Assembly (NCBI RefSeq): GCF_002117005.1
Contig: NZ_CP021023.1
Span: 1,178,001-1,242,000 of the forward strand
Source: Sedimentisphaera salicampi
Lineage (GTDB): Bacteria; Planctomycetota; Phycisphaerae; Sedimentisphaerales; Sedimentisphaeraceae
Direction: 5' to 3'
DNA: 64,000 nucleotides
A model generated the notes under the pieces. The model was not told where the DNA came from and searched no databases. It was given only the letters and a program-made list of their open reading frames with translations. Positions 28,454 through 37,147 of the stretch are shown piece after piece (the first letter of the stretch is position 1; each line of letters starts with the position of its first letter). A program made the position numbers and the translations under genes.

Positions 28454-28490
28454 TTAATCGCAATAGAAAAAACCGCAGAGGGAGGCGTTT

Positions 28491-29396
28491 ATGAATTTGA
28501 CTGTTCTCAAAGACGGCGAGAGTGTTAATGAGCTTCGTTTCGACAGCGGCCCGATCAGGGTTGGCAGGGAGATTGGTTCTGAAGTTTTTCTTCCGGATTC
28601 ATCTGTATCCAGAAAGCACGCTGTTATCTACAACGACGACGACAACAACTGGGTAATCGAAGACCAGCACTCCTCTAACGGCACAAAAATCAACGGCAAA
28701 GAGATCTGGAAGGCTATCCTCAAGCCAGGGGATGTTATCAACATATCCTGCTTTGAACTCAGGCCTCGGATTCATAAGGACAAAGAGCGTCCGAGAGCTG
28801 CCCACCTTGAAGACACGGTCGTTGAGGGGCTGGATGTTTCAGACAGCGTTGAGATCAAGAGCAGGGATATAATCACGCGTAATATGCGTTCTGATGACAA
28901 CCCCATGCTCCGCCTTAGCAACGAGAGATTCCGCAAGATCCGCGAGCACCTTGCAGATGTGCTTATGATAGACGAAACACCAAAACTGCTCGAATACTGG
29001 GTAAGAACGGTAATAAAAGACCTCCACGCATGCCATTGCTGGGCGGGAGTGCTCAACTCTGAAGCCACGAGCGTTCTCGAATCTTACGGGAGAAACAGAG
29101 ACAGCACAAAAGTTACCTTCGACGACATTAAACTGAACAACCATATCATATACTCAATCAAACAGATGGAGCACGTGCTTGTGCCGAGGATGCTTCGGGC
29201 AAATCAGAAATTCAATCTCCGCTCTGCACTGATTGTCTCGTTCGTACTTGAAGACAACACGCGGTTTGCAGCCTATGTTGACAACACCTGCGAACAGGAA
29301 CATTACGCTATCACCGACCTCGATTATCTGGTGATATTCGGCGAGACAGTAGCAGCCAAGATTGATGCTGTAATAAAGAAATCCGCTGAGCAGTAA
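28491..29396 (+). CDS. FHA-domain protein
   Basis: 301 residues. N-terminal forkhead-associated domain (about 1-90) with the phosphothreonine-binding motifs GREIGSEVFLPD, SVSRKHA and SSNGTKING. The rest (about 130-300) is predicted globular, possibly GAF-like, but I do not recognise it with certainty. FHA proteins bind phosphorylated partners of Ser/Thr kinases. A strong GAGGGAGG ribosome-binding site precedes the ATG. No kinase gene is adjacent. Confidence 0.85.
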   Translation: MNLTVLKDGESVNELRFDSGPIRVGREIGSEVFLPDSSVSRKHAVIYNDDDNNWVIEDQHSSNGTKINGKEIWKAILKPGDVINISCFELRPRIHKDKERPRAAHLEDTVVEGLDVSDSVEIKSRDIITRNMRSDDNPMLRLSNERFRKIREHLADVLMIDETPKLLEYWVRTVIKDLHACHCWAGVLNSEATSVLESYGRNRDSTKVTFDDIKLNNHIIYSIKQMEHVLVPRMLRANQKFNLRSALIVSFVLEDNTRFAAYVDNTCEQEHYAITDLDYLVIFGETVAAKIDAVIKKSAEQ

Positions 29397-29439
29397 GGCC
29401 TGATTTTTAATTCTTTTTGAAATTTTTTCACAATTATTC

Positions 29440-29467
29440 TTGATATAAACAGCTGAAACATTAAAAT
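29440..29467 (+). promoter_or_regulatory. Promoter of tRNA-Leu
   Basis: TTGATA at 29440-29445 and TAAAAT at 29462-29467 with a 16-base spacer, ending 14 bases before the mature tRNA. Confidence 0.65.
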
Positions 29468-29481
29468 CCCCTTTCTCTTTT

Positions 29482-30869
<1,388 letters not shown>

Positions 30870-30870
<1 letters not shown>

Positions 30871-31064
30871 TATTTCCCTCGCTTTTGGAGTTCATATCCG
30901 AAATATTCGAGAAGGTCTTCAGCGTTCTTTAGAGATATGCAGGGCTGTTCTGAATGGTAAACCTTCCAGAGTATCTGTTCCGATATTCCGCTTTCCTTCC
31001 AGATCGCATATCGGGTTTTCTCTGATTTCAAAAGCTCTTTTCTGATTGTTTTGTAAATATCCAT
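30870..31064 (-). CDS. Small helix-turn-helix regulator of the element
   Basis: 64 residues from the ATG at 31064 (an earlier in-frame ATG at 31103 would add 13). The sequence TRYAIWKESGISEQILWKVY reads as an XRE-like helix-turn-helix, followed by SLKNAEDLLEYFGYEL, the third and fourth helices of that fold. It overlaps the integrase start by one base, so it probably controls or is co-expressed with the integrase. Cro/CI-like role is inferred. Confidence 0.75.
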
Positions 31065-31458
31065 AATCACAGTGTACTCTCTTTCAATAAAGTATTCAAG
31101 CATTATTTCAAAAATTTATCTTTCCCGAATAACCCGCAGGCCTCCGCCGTTAAACAATGCACCGGCTTTTATTATTATAGATTATTTTTATCCTTTGAAA
31201 TTTTTCTGCGCAAAAATATGTTTTCCTTCTGTTTTCCTCCTCTTTTGGCTTATCTCTAAGCGTATATTGATTGAGAGGGTGGCTAATACTTAGAATACTG
31301 TTATATACAACAGAGCCCCCAACTTTCAAAAAATCCGTTTTAGAAGCTCTCAGGGGCATAACCTCTGTTGTCCAAAGTTTACAGCGCTGCCTGATTCCGG
31401 CATAACCTCTGTTGTCCGTAACAGAGGGGCTCTGTTGTCAACAACACCTGCAACTAAA
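31065..31458. other. Intergenic region of the element with iteron-like repeats
   Basis: About 390 bases between the HTH and winged-helix genes, A/T-rich in its first half (31080-31260) and carrying the CTCTGTTGTC repeat cluster in its second half. No credible ORF. It is the best place in the element for a replication origin or control region. Confidence 0.5.
31307..31440. repeat. Iteron-like repeat cluster (CTCTGTTGT)
   Basis: CATAACCTCTGTTGTCC occurs at 31357-31373 and 31401-31417 (44 bases apart). CTCTGTTGTC recurs at 31430-31439, and its reverse complement ACAACAGAG at 31307-31315. AACAGAG/CTCTGTT at 31420-31436 forms a perfect seven-base-pair hairpin. The cluster lies at the 3' end of the winged-helix gene. 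Confidence 0.65.
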
Positions 31459-31911
31459 TCAAATTTTGCAGTTTCGGCCAAACTTATTGCCCTTTTTGAA
31501 ACCGTGGGGCTGCTTCGGGGGAGGCTTCGCCGGCTCGAATTCACTTGTTCCATACTTCCGCCAACGCTCTGAAATCCAAAAGCTATTACAATTGCCTTCA
31601 AGTCCTCCACCCCTCTCGATGTTTATAAATCCAAGCTCTTCGAGATGGTCAATTGCATTTTTGAATCTTCGCTCGCCGTATCCGAATTTTTCCTTCGCCT
31701 TTTTGTACGGAAACACTATCTGCCCGTTGTTTGCGATACTCCACTGCACGTGTTTGCCATTTGAGTTTCTGTTCTTTACCATTCGGCGGCTTGCGTATAG
31801 CTCCATTAAAACAACGTGAGCTGTCGCCGTCTTAATATCCCTGAAGGCCTTGCTTGAAATAAGGCCTGCTGGAAGTACAATGTTTAGCTTTTTAGTCTTG
31901 CTCTTGCACAT
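31459..31911 (-). CDS. Winged-helix protein, possible replication initiator of the element
   Basis: 150 residues. The middle part (FPYKKAKEKFGYGERRFKNA followed by IDHLEELGFINIERGGG) has the helix-turn-helix-wing layout of phage and plasmid replication initiators and replisome organisers. The C-terminal 40 residues are rich in Pro, Lys and Gly and look flexible. It ends 19 bases from an iteron-like cluster, which supports a Rep-like role; a transcriptional regulator is the alternative. It overlaps the upstream Cys-rich gene by 20 bases and is the last gene of a four-gene overlapping operon. Confidence 0.7.
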   Translation of the reverse strand: MCKSKTKKLNIVLPAGLISSKAFRDIKTATAHVVLMELYASRRMVKNRNSNGKHVQWSIANNGQIVFPYKKAKEKFGYGERRFKNAIDHLEELGFINIERGGGLEGNCNSFWISERWRKYGTSEFEPAKPPPKQPHGFKKGNKFGRNCKI

Positions 31912-32140
31912 TTCCGCTCAAGTCCTCCTCTGGAGAGTTTTGGCGTTCTCTAAGGGCTTCGGCGGCAGGGCTCAAGGGGTACAGGGGGCAGCTGGTATTT
32001 TCGCATTTGCGAGCCTCTGAGGCCTTCCAGCCGAAGCAATGAATGCAATGGCATTTTATAGCCTGCTTTGCCGAAAGTTTTCCCGCAATCGCTCTCTCAT
32101 ACATTTTGCGATATCGTTTGGGAATATCTTCAGTTTTCAT
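31892..32140 (-). CDS. Small Cys-rich zinc-finger-like protein
   Basis: 82 residues. A cluster of two Cys pairs with His, CHCIHCFGW followed by CENTSCPLYPLSP, is a typical small phage/element protein motif (Cys-x2-Cys, later Cys-x4-5-Cys-Pro-Leu). It probably binds zinc and nucleic acid. Its start overlaps the stop of the next upstream gene by four bases (ATGA). Confidence 0.7.
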   Translation of the reverse strand: MKTEDIPKRYRKMYERAIAGKLSAKQAIKCHCIHCFGWKASEARKCENTSCPLYPLSPAAEALRERQNSPEEDLSGNVQEQD

Positions 32141-32328
32141 TTCTTACACCTCAAAATAAAAGCTTCAAGGTCTTTAATGTCGAAGCGAACGGCTCGCCGC
32201 AATTTCACTTGTGGAAGCTGGCCTGATTTTTTCAGGCTTGCGATTGTCCTCGGGGAAACCGAAAGGAATCCAGCAGCCTCTTTAACAGTGAGCAGCCTGC
32301 GGCTTTGAGCTTTTTCTTTAGCTTGCAT
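32137..32328 (-). CDS. Excisionase/AlpA-like HTH protein 1
   Basis: 63 residues. LLTVKEAAGFLSVSPRTIAS, then LKKSGQLPQVKLRRAVRFD and IKDLEAF, is a MerR-type winged helix of the excisionase (Xis/AlpA) family. A role in excision or element gene control is inferred. It overlaps both neighbours, so it belongs to one operon with them. Confidence 0.82.
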   Translation of the reverse strand: MQAKEKAQSRRLLTVKEAAGFLSVSPRTIASLKKSGQLPQVKLRRAVRFDIKDLEAFILRCKK

Positions 32329-32512
32329 TATCCACCTCCTGTATCGCTGCTTTTACATCTTTGATATAAAAGGCAGGTATGCAACGAGTTTCGCCGATAA
32401 CAGTGGTTTTAGAGGGGTCAAGCCGTCCTGAAAGATAACAATCCTCAATACGCTGAGAATCAACATCGAGGATTTCCGCCAATTCGTGAATTGTAAAAAA
32501 GTTTTTTAGCAT
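32318..32512 (-). CDS. Excisionase-like HTH protein 2
   Basis: 64 residues with FFTIHELAEILDVDSQRIED and a following basic strand, giving a divergent version of the same excisionase-type fold as the gene downstream, which it overlaps by 11 bases. It is probably the first gene of the four-gene operon. Two different small HTH proteins in tandem suggest one acts as excisionase and one as a regulator. Confidence 0.65.
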   Translation of the reverse strand: MLKNFFTIHELAEILDVDSQRIEDCYLSGRLDPSKTTVIGETRCIPAFYIKDVKAAIQEVDNAS

Positions 32513-32660
32513 TTTAGCTCCCGTAAAAAATTTTTAATTCCGGCAGCAACTGCTGCTGCCTTTGTAATGGGGAGCTGTTCTAATGAAATGCGGCAAAATG
32601 CGGTTTTGCAATAACTTAGCGATTTTTTTTATTCTAATCTATTCTAAGAATAAGAAGGAA

Positions 32661-33839
32661 TCAATCAGAGGGGTACATATTGAAATCAGGCTCTTTCTTT
32701 TGCTCTTCGTAAATCCCAAGTATCTCTTCTCTGTTCTCAAGATTTTTTAGAGCTTCCTGCCCGCTGCCTGTGTGATTATTCACTTGCTCGGAGGGGGCAA
32801 CGCTGCCCGTATATTCTCCCCGCCCCTTCTGCCGTTCTTTGCAAATCTTCCCTTCTGCCAAGAATGTTTTATATGCCTTGCTTGAATAAACGGCTTTTCG
32901 CGCAGATTTAAAATCTCTATATCCAAGCTTAGGCTCGATATGCGCTGCTATTTCCTTAGGAATAACCGGCAATCCAGTTTCTTCAAAACGCTGTATTACA
33001 AATTTCCTGATTGCCTTCTCGGCTTCCTTTTTAGCAGGGTTCTTTTTCTCTCGCTCCGGCTTGCCGGCCTGCTGTTCCTGAGAGAGTTTGCCGGCCTGCT
33101 CAATAGCTTCGTAAATATCCGTCCAAGAGTATTCGCTTAGCTCTTCCCCGTGAAATTCTTTCCGCAGAAAACGGCGGATATTTGAGAGCTGCCCGCTCCC
33201 AACAACAGAGATGATCGTGTTCTTTTGTTCAGGCGTGAGAGGCTCTCTCGGTGATATGTGGATATTTAGTTTCCTGCCTCCGGATAAAGCGCTCTCAAGG
33301 GGCTCGAAGCCGTTCTCTGTCAAACGGTCGAAATCCTTCTTTTTGATAATATAAATATAGGTCAAATCCTCGTTTGCTTGAGCAGCAAGCGGATATACAG
33401 GGGATATGTAAACGGGTTCTCGTATTGCTTGAAAGAGCGGAAAGCTTTCTAAAGATTCGATGGTATCTGCTAAGTCGCAAATCCTTGCAAATAAGGGCGG
33501 AGATGGAAATCTTGCTTCTTTTATCTCGCTTGCAATTTTCTGAGCTTGAATAAAACTACACCTCGATTTTACAGGTATGCCTTCGCCGGTACGGAAAAAA
33601 ACTCGCTCGGCAGCGGCTTTTGTAAATCTTATAAATTCAGGGCTCGGGGCTGAAGTTTCGTTTTCGATATTGTTAAAGAAGGCCTGCGGAGATGTCCATT
33701 CGTGAGCGTCTGCAAAGTCTAAATATAAGGCTTCAAGCTCCGCTCTAAGCTCTTCGATTTCGCCGGAAGTATCTACCTCGCATAGATGTTTTAAGAGATT
33801 CCATAAGCCTGCCAACTGTTTATAAATTGCGTCCTGCAT
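32661..33839 (-). CDS. Element protein of unknown function (392 residues)
   Basis: The longest gene of the element after the integrase. Helical N-terminus (about 1-60) rich in Glu and Leu; a middle part with DLTYIYIIKKKDFDRLTENG; a Lys/Glu-rich linker (KPEREKKNPAKKEAEKAIRK near 270) and a basic segment GYRDFKSARKAVYSSKAYK near 320 that could bind DNA. I recognise no primase, helicase or nuclease motif. Stand-alone gene with 148 bases before the next operon. Confidence 0.6.
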   Translation of the reverse strand: MQDAIYKQLAGLWNLLKHLCEVDTSGEIEELRAELEALYLDFADAHEWTSPQAFFNNIENETSAPSPEFIRFTKAAAERVFFRTGEGIPVKSRCSFIQAQKIASEIKEARFPSPPLFARICDLADTIESLESFPLFQAIREPVYISPVYPLAAQANEDLTYIYIIKKKDFDRLTENGFEPLESALSGGRKLNIHISPREPLTPEQKNTIISVVGSGQLSNIRRFLRKEFHGEELSEYSWTDIYEAIEQAGKLSQEQQAGKPEREKKNPAKKEAEKAIRKFVIQRFEETGLPVIPKEIAAHIEPKLGYRDFKSARKAVYSSKAYKTFLAEGKICKERQKGRGEYTGSVAPSEQVNNHTGSGQEALKNLENREEILGIYEEQKKEPDFNMYPSD

Positions 33840-34013
33840 ATTTGCCGTCTTTCTGCCGCCTTAATAAGTAATGGTGAGCTTCGCAAGACGGCAAGCAAAG
33901 CCCACCTGAGCGGGTAATTAGTCCGCTCGTTTAAGATTATACTGTTTCCGGAAAACATTTCAAAAGAGCCGGCCTTTTGGCGATAATCAGCGGTTTTATA
34001 AGAAGCTTTGAAC

Positions 34014-34110
34014 CATCCCGCAGGATTAGGGGATTTAGGGGAACGTCTTCAAGGTATATCCTGCAGAATGGGGGAAATGGGGGAACGTCTTAAAGGTATA
34101 TCCCGCAGAA
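34014..34110. repeat. 43-bp tandem repeat, about two and a half copies
   Basis: GGGAACGTCTT followed by AAGGTATATCC and GCAGAA recurs at 34038-34067 and 34081-34110 with a 43-base period and few differences; a partial copy precedes it. It codes the repeated SAGYTFKTFPHFPH tail of the 91-residue ORF. Confidence 0.75.
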
Positions 34111-34310
34111 ACTCGAATTATTTTCGGCCTTAAATCGCCCGTTTCTGACTGCTGCTCCAGCCGGTTAAAACCGGCCTGACAATACCGTAAACGCTTTTTG
34201 GTGATTGAATAACCAACTTTCACCCTACCTCCCATTTTTGCCAAAAAAATTGCTTGCTTAGGGCTGTGGTCTTCAGGCCTTCGGTCTGTAACAATTTGAT
34301 ATCCCCCCAT
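34035..34310 (-). CDS. Possible small element protein with repeated C-terminus
   Basis: 91 residues, starting three bases after the upstream stop with GGTGGTGAG as a weak ribosome-binding site. The N-terminal part (QIVTDRRPEDHSPKQAIFLAK) has no recognised relatives; the C-terminus is two copies of SAGYTxKTFP produced by the 43-base repeat. Could be a real gene with an eroded end or a chance frame. Confidence 0.4.
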   Translation of the reverse strand: MGGYQIVTDRRPEDHSPKQAIFLAKMGGRVKVGYSITKKRLRYCQAGFNRLEQQSETGDLRPKIIRVSAGYTFKTFPHFPHSAGYTLKTFP

Positions 34311-34313
34311 AGC

Positions 34314-34661
34314 TCACCACCGAATAAGACAGCTCTGCTCTACCTTGAAACAATATCCGCTGCCCGGATTCTCTCGGCGGTATCGTTTCCATAAATGCTG
34401 GAGATGTTCGTTCGAAATTCCTTTAGCTTGAAAGCTTCGAACCACATCGCCTCTGCTCGCTCTCTCGTAGTCTCTGCGAAGCTTGTGGCTCTCTATAACC
34501 TGCTCAAAGCGTTCATAAACCGAATCATCTTCAGCAGCTCGTTTCAAATCTTCGCTAAGCTCTTCCGCTGAAATAAAGCTCTTCGATAATTCTTCCGCTG
34601 AAATAAAGCTCTTCGAAAGCTCTTCCTCTGTGGGCGAGTTCATAAAAATATCATCCATCAT
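34314..34661 (-). CDS. Small element protein with EELSKSFISA repeats
   Basis: 115 residues. Two exact copies of EELSKSFISA (30-base DNA repeats at 34557-34586 and 34587-34616, with a third partial copy) near the N-terminus, followed by a charged helical region (VYERFEQVIESHKLRRDYER) and a C-terminus with FQAKGISNEHLQHLWKRYRR. Clear GAGG ribosome-binding site. Function unknown. Confidence 0.6.
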   Translation of the reverse strand: MMDDIFMNSPTEEELSKSFISAEELSKSFISAEELSEDLKRAAEDDSVYERFEQVIESHKLRRDYERASRGDVVRSFQAKGISNEHLQHLWKRYRRENPGSGYCFKVEQSCLIRW

Positions 34662-34674
34662 TCAGCCTCGTAAA

Positions 34675-34785
34675 TTAAAATATCATTTCAGCTAAAGTTA
34701 TCAGTCCGCCGGCTGCAAAAAAATAAATCACAAGAACCGTCCAGCCGCCTGCGATTAGGAAAACTGCTCTCAATAAATCCATCAT
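34675..34785 (-). CDS. 36-residue single-span membrane peptide
   Basis: Short ORF beginning MMDLLRAVFLIAGGWTVLVI and ending LAEMIF, with a single hydrophobic span of about 24 residues. It has TTTACGAGG eight bases upstream, the same leader that precedes the next gene (34314-34661) 13 bases downstream. Holin-like or toxin-like small membrane proteins are possible, but nothing beyond one membrane span can be shown. Confidence 0.5.
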   Translation of the reverse strand: MMDLLRAVFLIAGGWTVLVIYFFAAGGLITLAEMIF

Positions 34786-34812
34786 TTTTTACCTCGTAAA
34801 TAGTTTATAATA

Positions 34813-35037
34813 TTATCCTTTATCCTGAGCGGTGCTGCTCAAGCTTCCGATTATCAAATCGAAAATCTGCTGTTTGATACCTTCCGGAACGGCAGGCCAT
34901 AGCTTCACAATCTGCTGCAAATCTTTTGAAAGTTCGGAAAAGTGCACCGGATTATGCACCGCCTCAAAATCGCTGATTTCATAAATGCTTTTATTCTGGT
35001 GGGTTAAAGAAACCGGTTCGACTCCAGTCCTGGGCAT
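34813..35037 (-). pseudogene. Stranded 3' end of the integrase gene (C-terminal tail)
   Basis: 74-codon frame whose first eight codons (MPRTGVEP) are the att core and whose last 66 are the tail the integrase would have in the circular element (KDLQQIVKLWPAVPEGIKQQ near its end, LSSTAQDKG at the end). The frame is the same as that of the integrase through the core. No ribosome-binding site precedes the ATG in the chromosome. It is therefore a displaced gene end, not a separate gene. Confidence 0.75.
34943..34961. promoter_or_regulatory. Two TGCACCG repeats, 12-bp period (candidate arm sites, right)
   Basis: TGCACCG at 34943 and 34955, 54 bases inside attR, with the same 12-base spacing and the same orientation as the three copies near attL. 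Eighteen bases (GCACCGGATTATGCACCG) are identical between the two sides. Confidence 0.5.
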
Positions 35038-35039
35038 TT
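35015..35039. repeat. attR core (copy of tRNA-Leu 3' end)
   Basis: Exact 25-base match to 29546-29570. The sequence to its left differs from the tRNA (AACC in place of GCT), which marks the right end of the element. Confidence 0.92.
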
Positions 35040-35462
35040 TTTATGCGCTGCGAGAAGCAGCAGATGAGTTTGCAGGGAAGCAGGATCAGCTTTTGGCAAT
35101 GCTCCCCCCTTGATTACGCTGTTTTTATGTAAAAAATTCAGTATCGCATCTGCAAAAACCGGACGAAGCTTATCAGCCCCCTCCCGCAGCTCACAATTGA
35201 TATCCCCTTCCCGCTTGTATATGTACTAAGCTAAAATCATCAGCAGAGTTAGTGTTTAGCGAATCTTAGGGACATTCAGCTTAAGAAAATATCAGTTTAT
35301 AAAGGCCTTGCCCAGAAATGCCGCACACATTCAACCGGCATAAATTAAACAAAACTTGATACCCGAATATTTTATCTTACAATTTACAGCCGGAATAAAA
35401 TCGGCTCAGGCTCGTTTCAACGTGCAGCGGCCGAATAAGCATTATAACAAAAGCGAGTAATT
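35040..35462. other. Gap between attR and gatB
   Basis: 423 bases of chromosomal sequence that lay directly behind tRNA-Leu before integration. It holds a GCTGC/GCAGC hairpin at 35046-35060 and the gatB promoter near 35360. I see no ORF. Confidence 0.5.
35356..35383 (+). promoter_or_regulatory. Promoter of gatB
   Basis: TTGATA at 35356-35361 and TACAAT at 35378-35383 with a 16-base spacer, 80 bases upstream of the start codon. Confidence 0.6.
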
Positions 35463-36926
35463 ATGAGCGGCATAAAATACAAAACGATAGTCGGCCTTGA
35501 GATACACGTTCAGCTCAAGACCAAAACAAAGATGTTCTGCAGCTGCCCGACCGGTTTCGGGGGCGAAGCCAACACCAGAGTATGTCCGGTATGCCTCGGT
35601 ATGCCCGGCACGCTTCCGGTAATGAACAGGCAGGCCTACGAATATTCCGTGCTTGCGGGGCTTGCTCTGGGCTGCGATATCCCCCGATATACGAAGTGGG
35701 ACAGGAAGAATTATTTCTACCCGGACCTTCCCAAGGGCTATCAGATAAGTCAGTACGACCTTCCTATGAGCGAGAACGGGACGATTGAAATCCCCGCAGA
35801 CGAGGGGGGCACAAAAAACGTACGGATTATCCGGGCGCATCTGGAAGAAGATGCTGGAAAAAACAGCCATGAAGCCGCCGACTATTCGCAGGTGGACCTC
35901 AACCGCGCCGGGACGCCTCTTCTGGAAATCGTAACCGAACCGGATATGAACAGCGGCGCAGAAGTTCGGCATATGGCCACAGAGCTGCAGAGGATTGTTC
36001 AGTACCTCGGCGTATCCGAGGGAAGTATGCAGAAGGGGCATATGCGTTTTGAGCCGAATATCAATCTTCAGATTGAAAAAGACGGCAAGCAGTACCGCAC
36101 AGCTATCGTTGAAGTGAAAAACCTCAACAGCTTCAAGGCCCTCGAAAAGAGCGTGGACTACGAGACAAAACGCCAGCTCAATGAGTTTATGGAAAATGGC
36201 AGCGTATGGGAGAATACCCCCAAATCCACAAGAGGCTGGGATGCGGACAGAGAAATAACGCTTCACCAGAGAAACAAGGAACTTGCAAACGACTACCGCT
36301 ATTTTCCCGATCCGGATTTAGTGCCTGTGGAGCTGGATGAACCGTGGTTTGAACAGATAAAATCCAGGCTTCCGGAGCTGCCGATAGAAAAGGAAAAGCG
36401 GTTCATAAGCGAGCTTGGGCTCAGCGAATACGATTCATCTGTGCTCACAGCCCAGCGAGAGATGGCAGAATACTTTGAGAACGCAATAAACAGCGGCGGC
36501 TCAGCCAAACGGGTATGCAATCTGCTCACTCAGCACGGTCTCAAGCGGGCGAAAGAGGCCGATAAGTGCTTCGTTGAATTTAGCATACCCGCAGAGAAGA
36601 TTGCAGAGCTTGCGAGGATGATGGATGATTCCACGGTAGGCTCTTCGGCAGGCGAGAAGATTCTCGATGCGATGATTGATTCGGGAGGCGAACCGATGGA
36701 GCTTGCAGAAAAGATGAATCTTATTCAAAAGAGCGATGCCGGTGAGCTTGAAGGGATAGTCAAAGAGGTATTTGAGGAGAATCCCAAGGCCGTGGAAGAT
36801 GCCAAATACGGCAAAAAGCCAAAGAAATCACGCGGCTTCCTTATGGGGCAGGTGATGAAAAAATCGAAGGGGCAGGCGAATCCGAAGGTGGCAAACGAGA
36901 TTATAGCCAAACTTCTTGACGGATAA
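35463..36926 (+). CDS. gatB: Aspartyl/glutamyl-tRNA(Asn/Gln) amidotransferase subunit B
   Basis: 487 residues. The GatB/E core starts with GLEIHVQLKTKTKMFCSC and continues CPVCLGMPGTLPVMN (the Cys zinc ligands), RKNYFYPDLPKGYQISQYD, RAHLEEDAGK and DLNRAGTPLLEIVTEPD; the C-terminal YqeY-like domain ends FLMGQVMKKSKGQANP. It binds misacylated Glu-tRNA(Gln) or Asp-tRNA(Asn) and, with GatA and GatC, amidates it. No gatA or gatC is in the window. Confidence 0.97.
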   Translation: MSGIKYKTIVGLEIHVQLKTKTKMFCSCPTGFGGEANTRVCPVCLGMPGTLPVMNRQAYEYSVLAGLALGCDIPRYTKWDRKNYFYPDLPKGYQISQYDLPMSENGTIEIPADEGGTKNVRIIRAHLEEDAGKNSHEAADYSQVDLNRAGTPLLEIVTEPDMNSGAEVRHMATELQRIVQYLGVSEGSMQKGHMRFEPNINLQIEKDGKQYRTAIVEVKNLNSFKALEKSVDYETKRQLNEFMENGSVWENTPKSTRGWDADREITLHQRNKELANDYRYFPDPDLVPVELDEPWFEQIKSRLPELPIEKEKRFISELGLSEYDSSVLTAQREMAEYFENAINSGGSAKRVCNLLTQHGLKRAKEADKCFVEFSIPAEKIAELARMMDDSTVGSSAGEKILDAMIDSGGEPMELAEKMNLIQKSDAGELEGIVKEVFEENPKAVEDAKYGKKPKKSRGFLMGQVMKKSKGQANPKVANEIIAKLLDG

Positions 36927-36957
36927 AAACCTGCTTGCAGTTTTGATAGTAATAAAG

Positions 36958-36987
36958 CCTCCCCAATTATCTGGGGAGGTTTTGTTT
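36958..36987 (+). terminator. Terminator of gatB
   Basis: CCTCCCC/GGGGAGG stem, eight-base loop, then TTTTGTTT, 31 bases after the stop. Confidence 0.85.
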
Positions 36988-37081
36988 GGCATGCTGCAAG
37001 GTCTCCCCTGTCCGCCTTGTCCTCTATGTCCTAATCATAAAAACTCACACCACCAAGTTAATGAACATTCAGGGCAAACCC

Positions 37082-37115
37082 AAAAAAAGGCGGAAGAGAT
37101 ATACCCTTCCGCCTT
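37082..37115 (-). terminator. Terminator of the sigma-FecR-secreted protein operon
   Basis: On the minus strand, AAGGCGGAAG/CTTCCGCCTT stem with a nine-base loop followed by a run of T, 33 bases after the stop of the last gene. Confidence 0.85.
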
Positions 37116-37147
37116 CAATTCGGAGACTTTTAATTTAGTGAAACTTA

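Noticed and set aside
31412-31819. A plus-strand frame inside the element
   Set aside because: It is opposite to the winged-helix gene, whose frame overlaps its operon neighbours and has the expected fold.
32661-33839. Phage primase or portal-like protein
   Set aside because: No Walker, Toprim or zinc motif and no convincing similarity that I can recognise.
34813-35037. An independent 74-residue protein starting in attR
   Set aside because: Its first eight codons are the att core and it has no ribosome-binding site; it is better explained as the displaced integrase 3' end.
35442-36266. A 274-codon minus-strand frame
   Set aside because: It is antisense to gatB, which is certain from family motifs.
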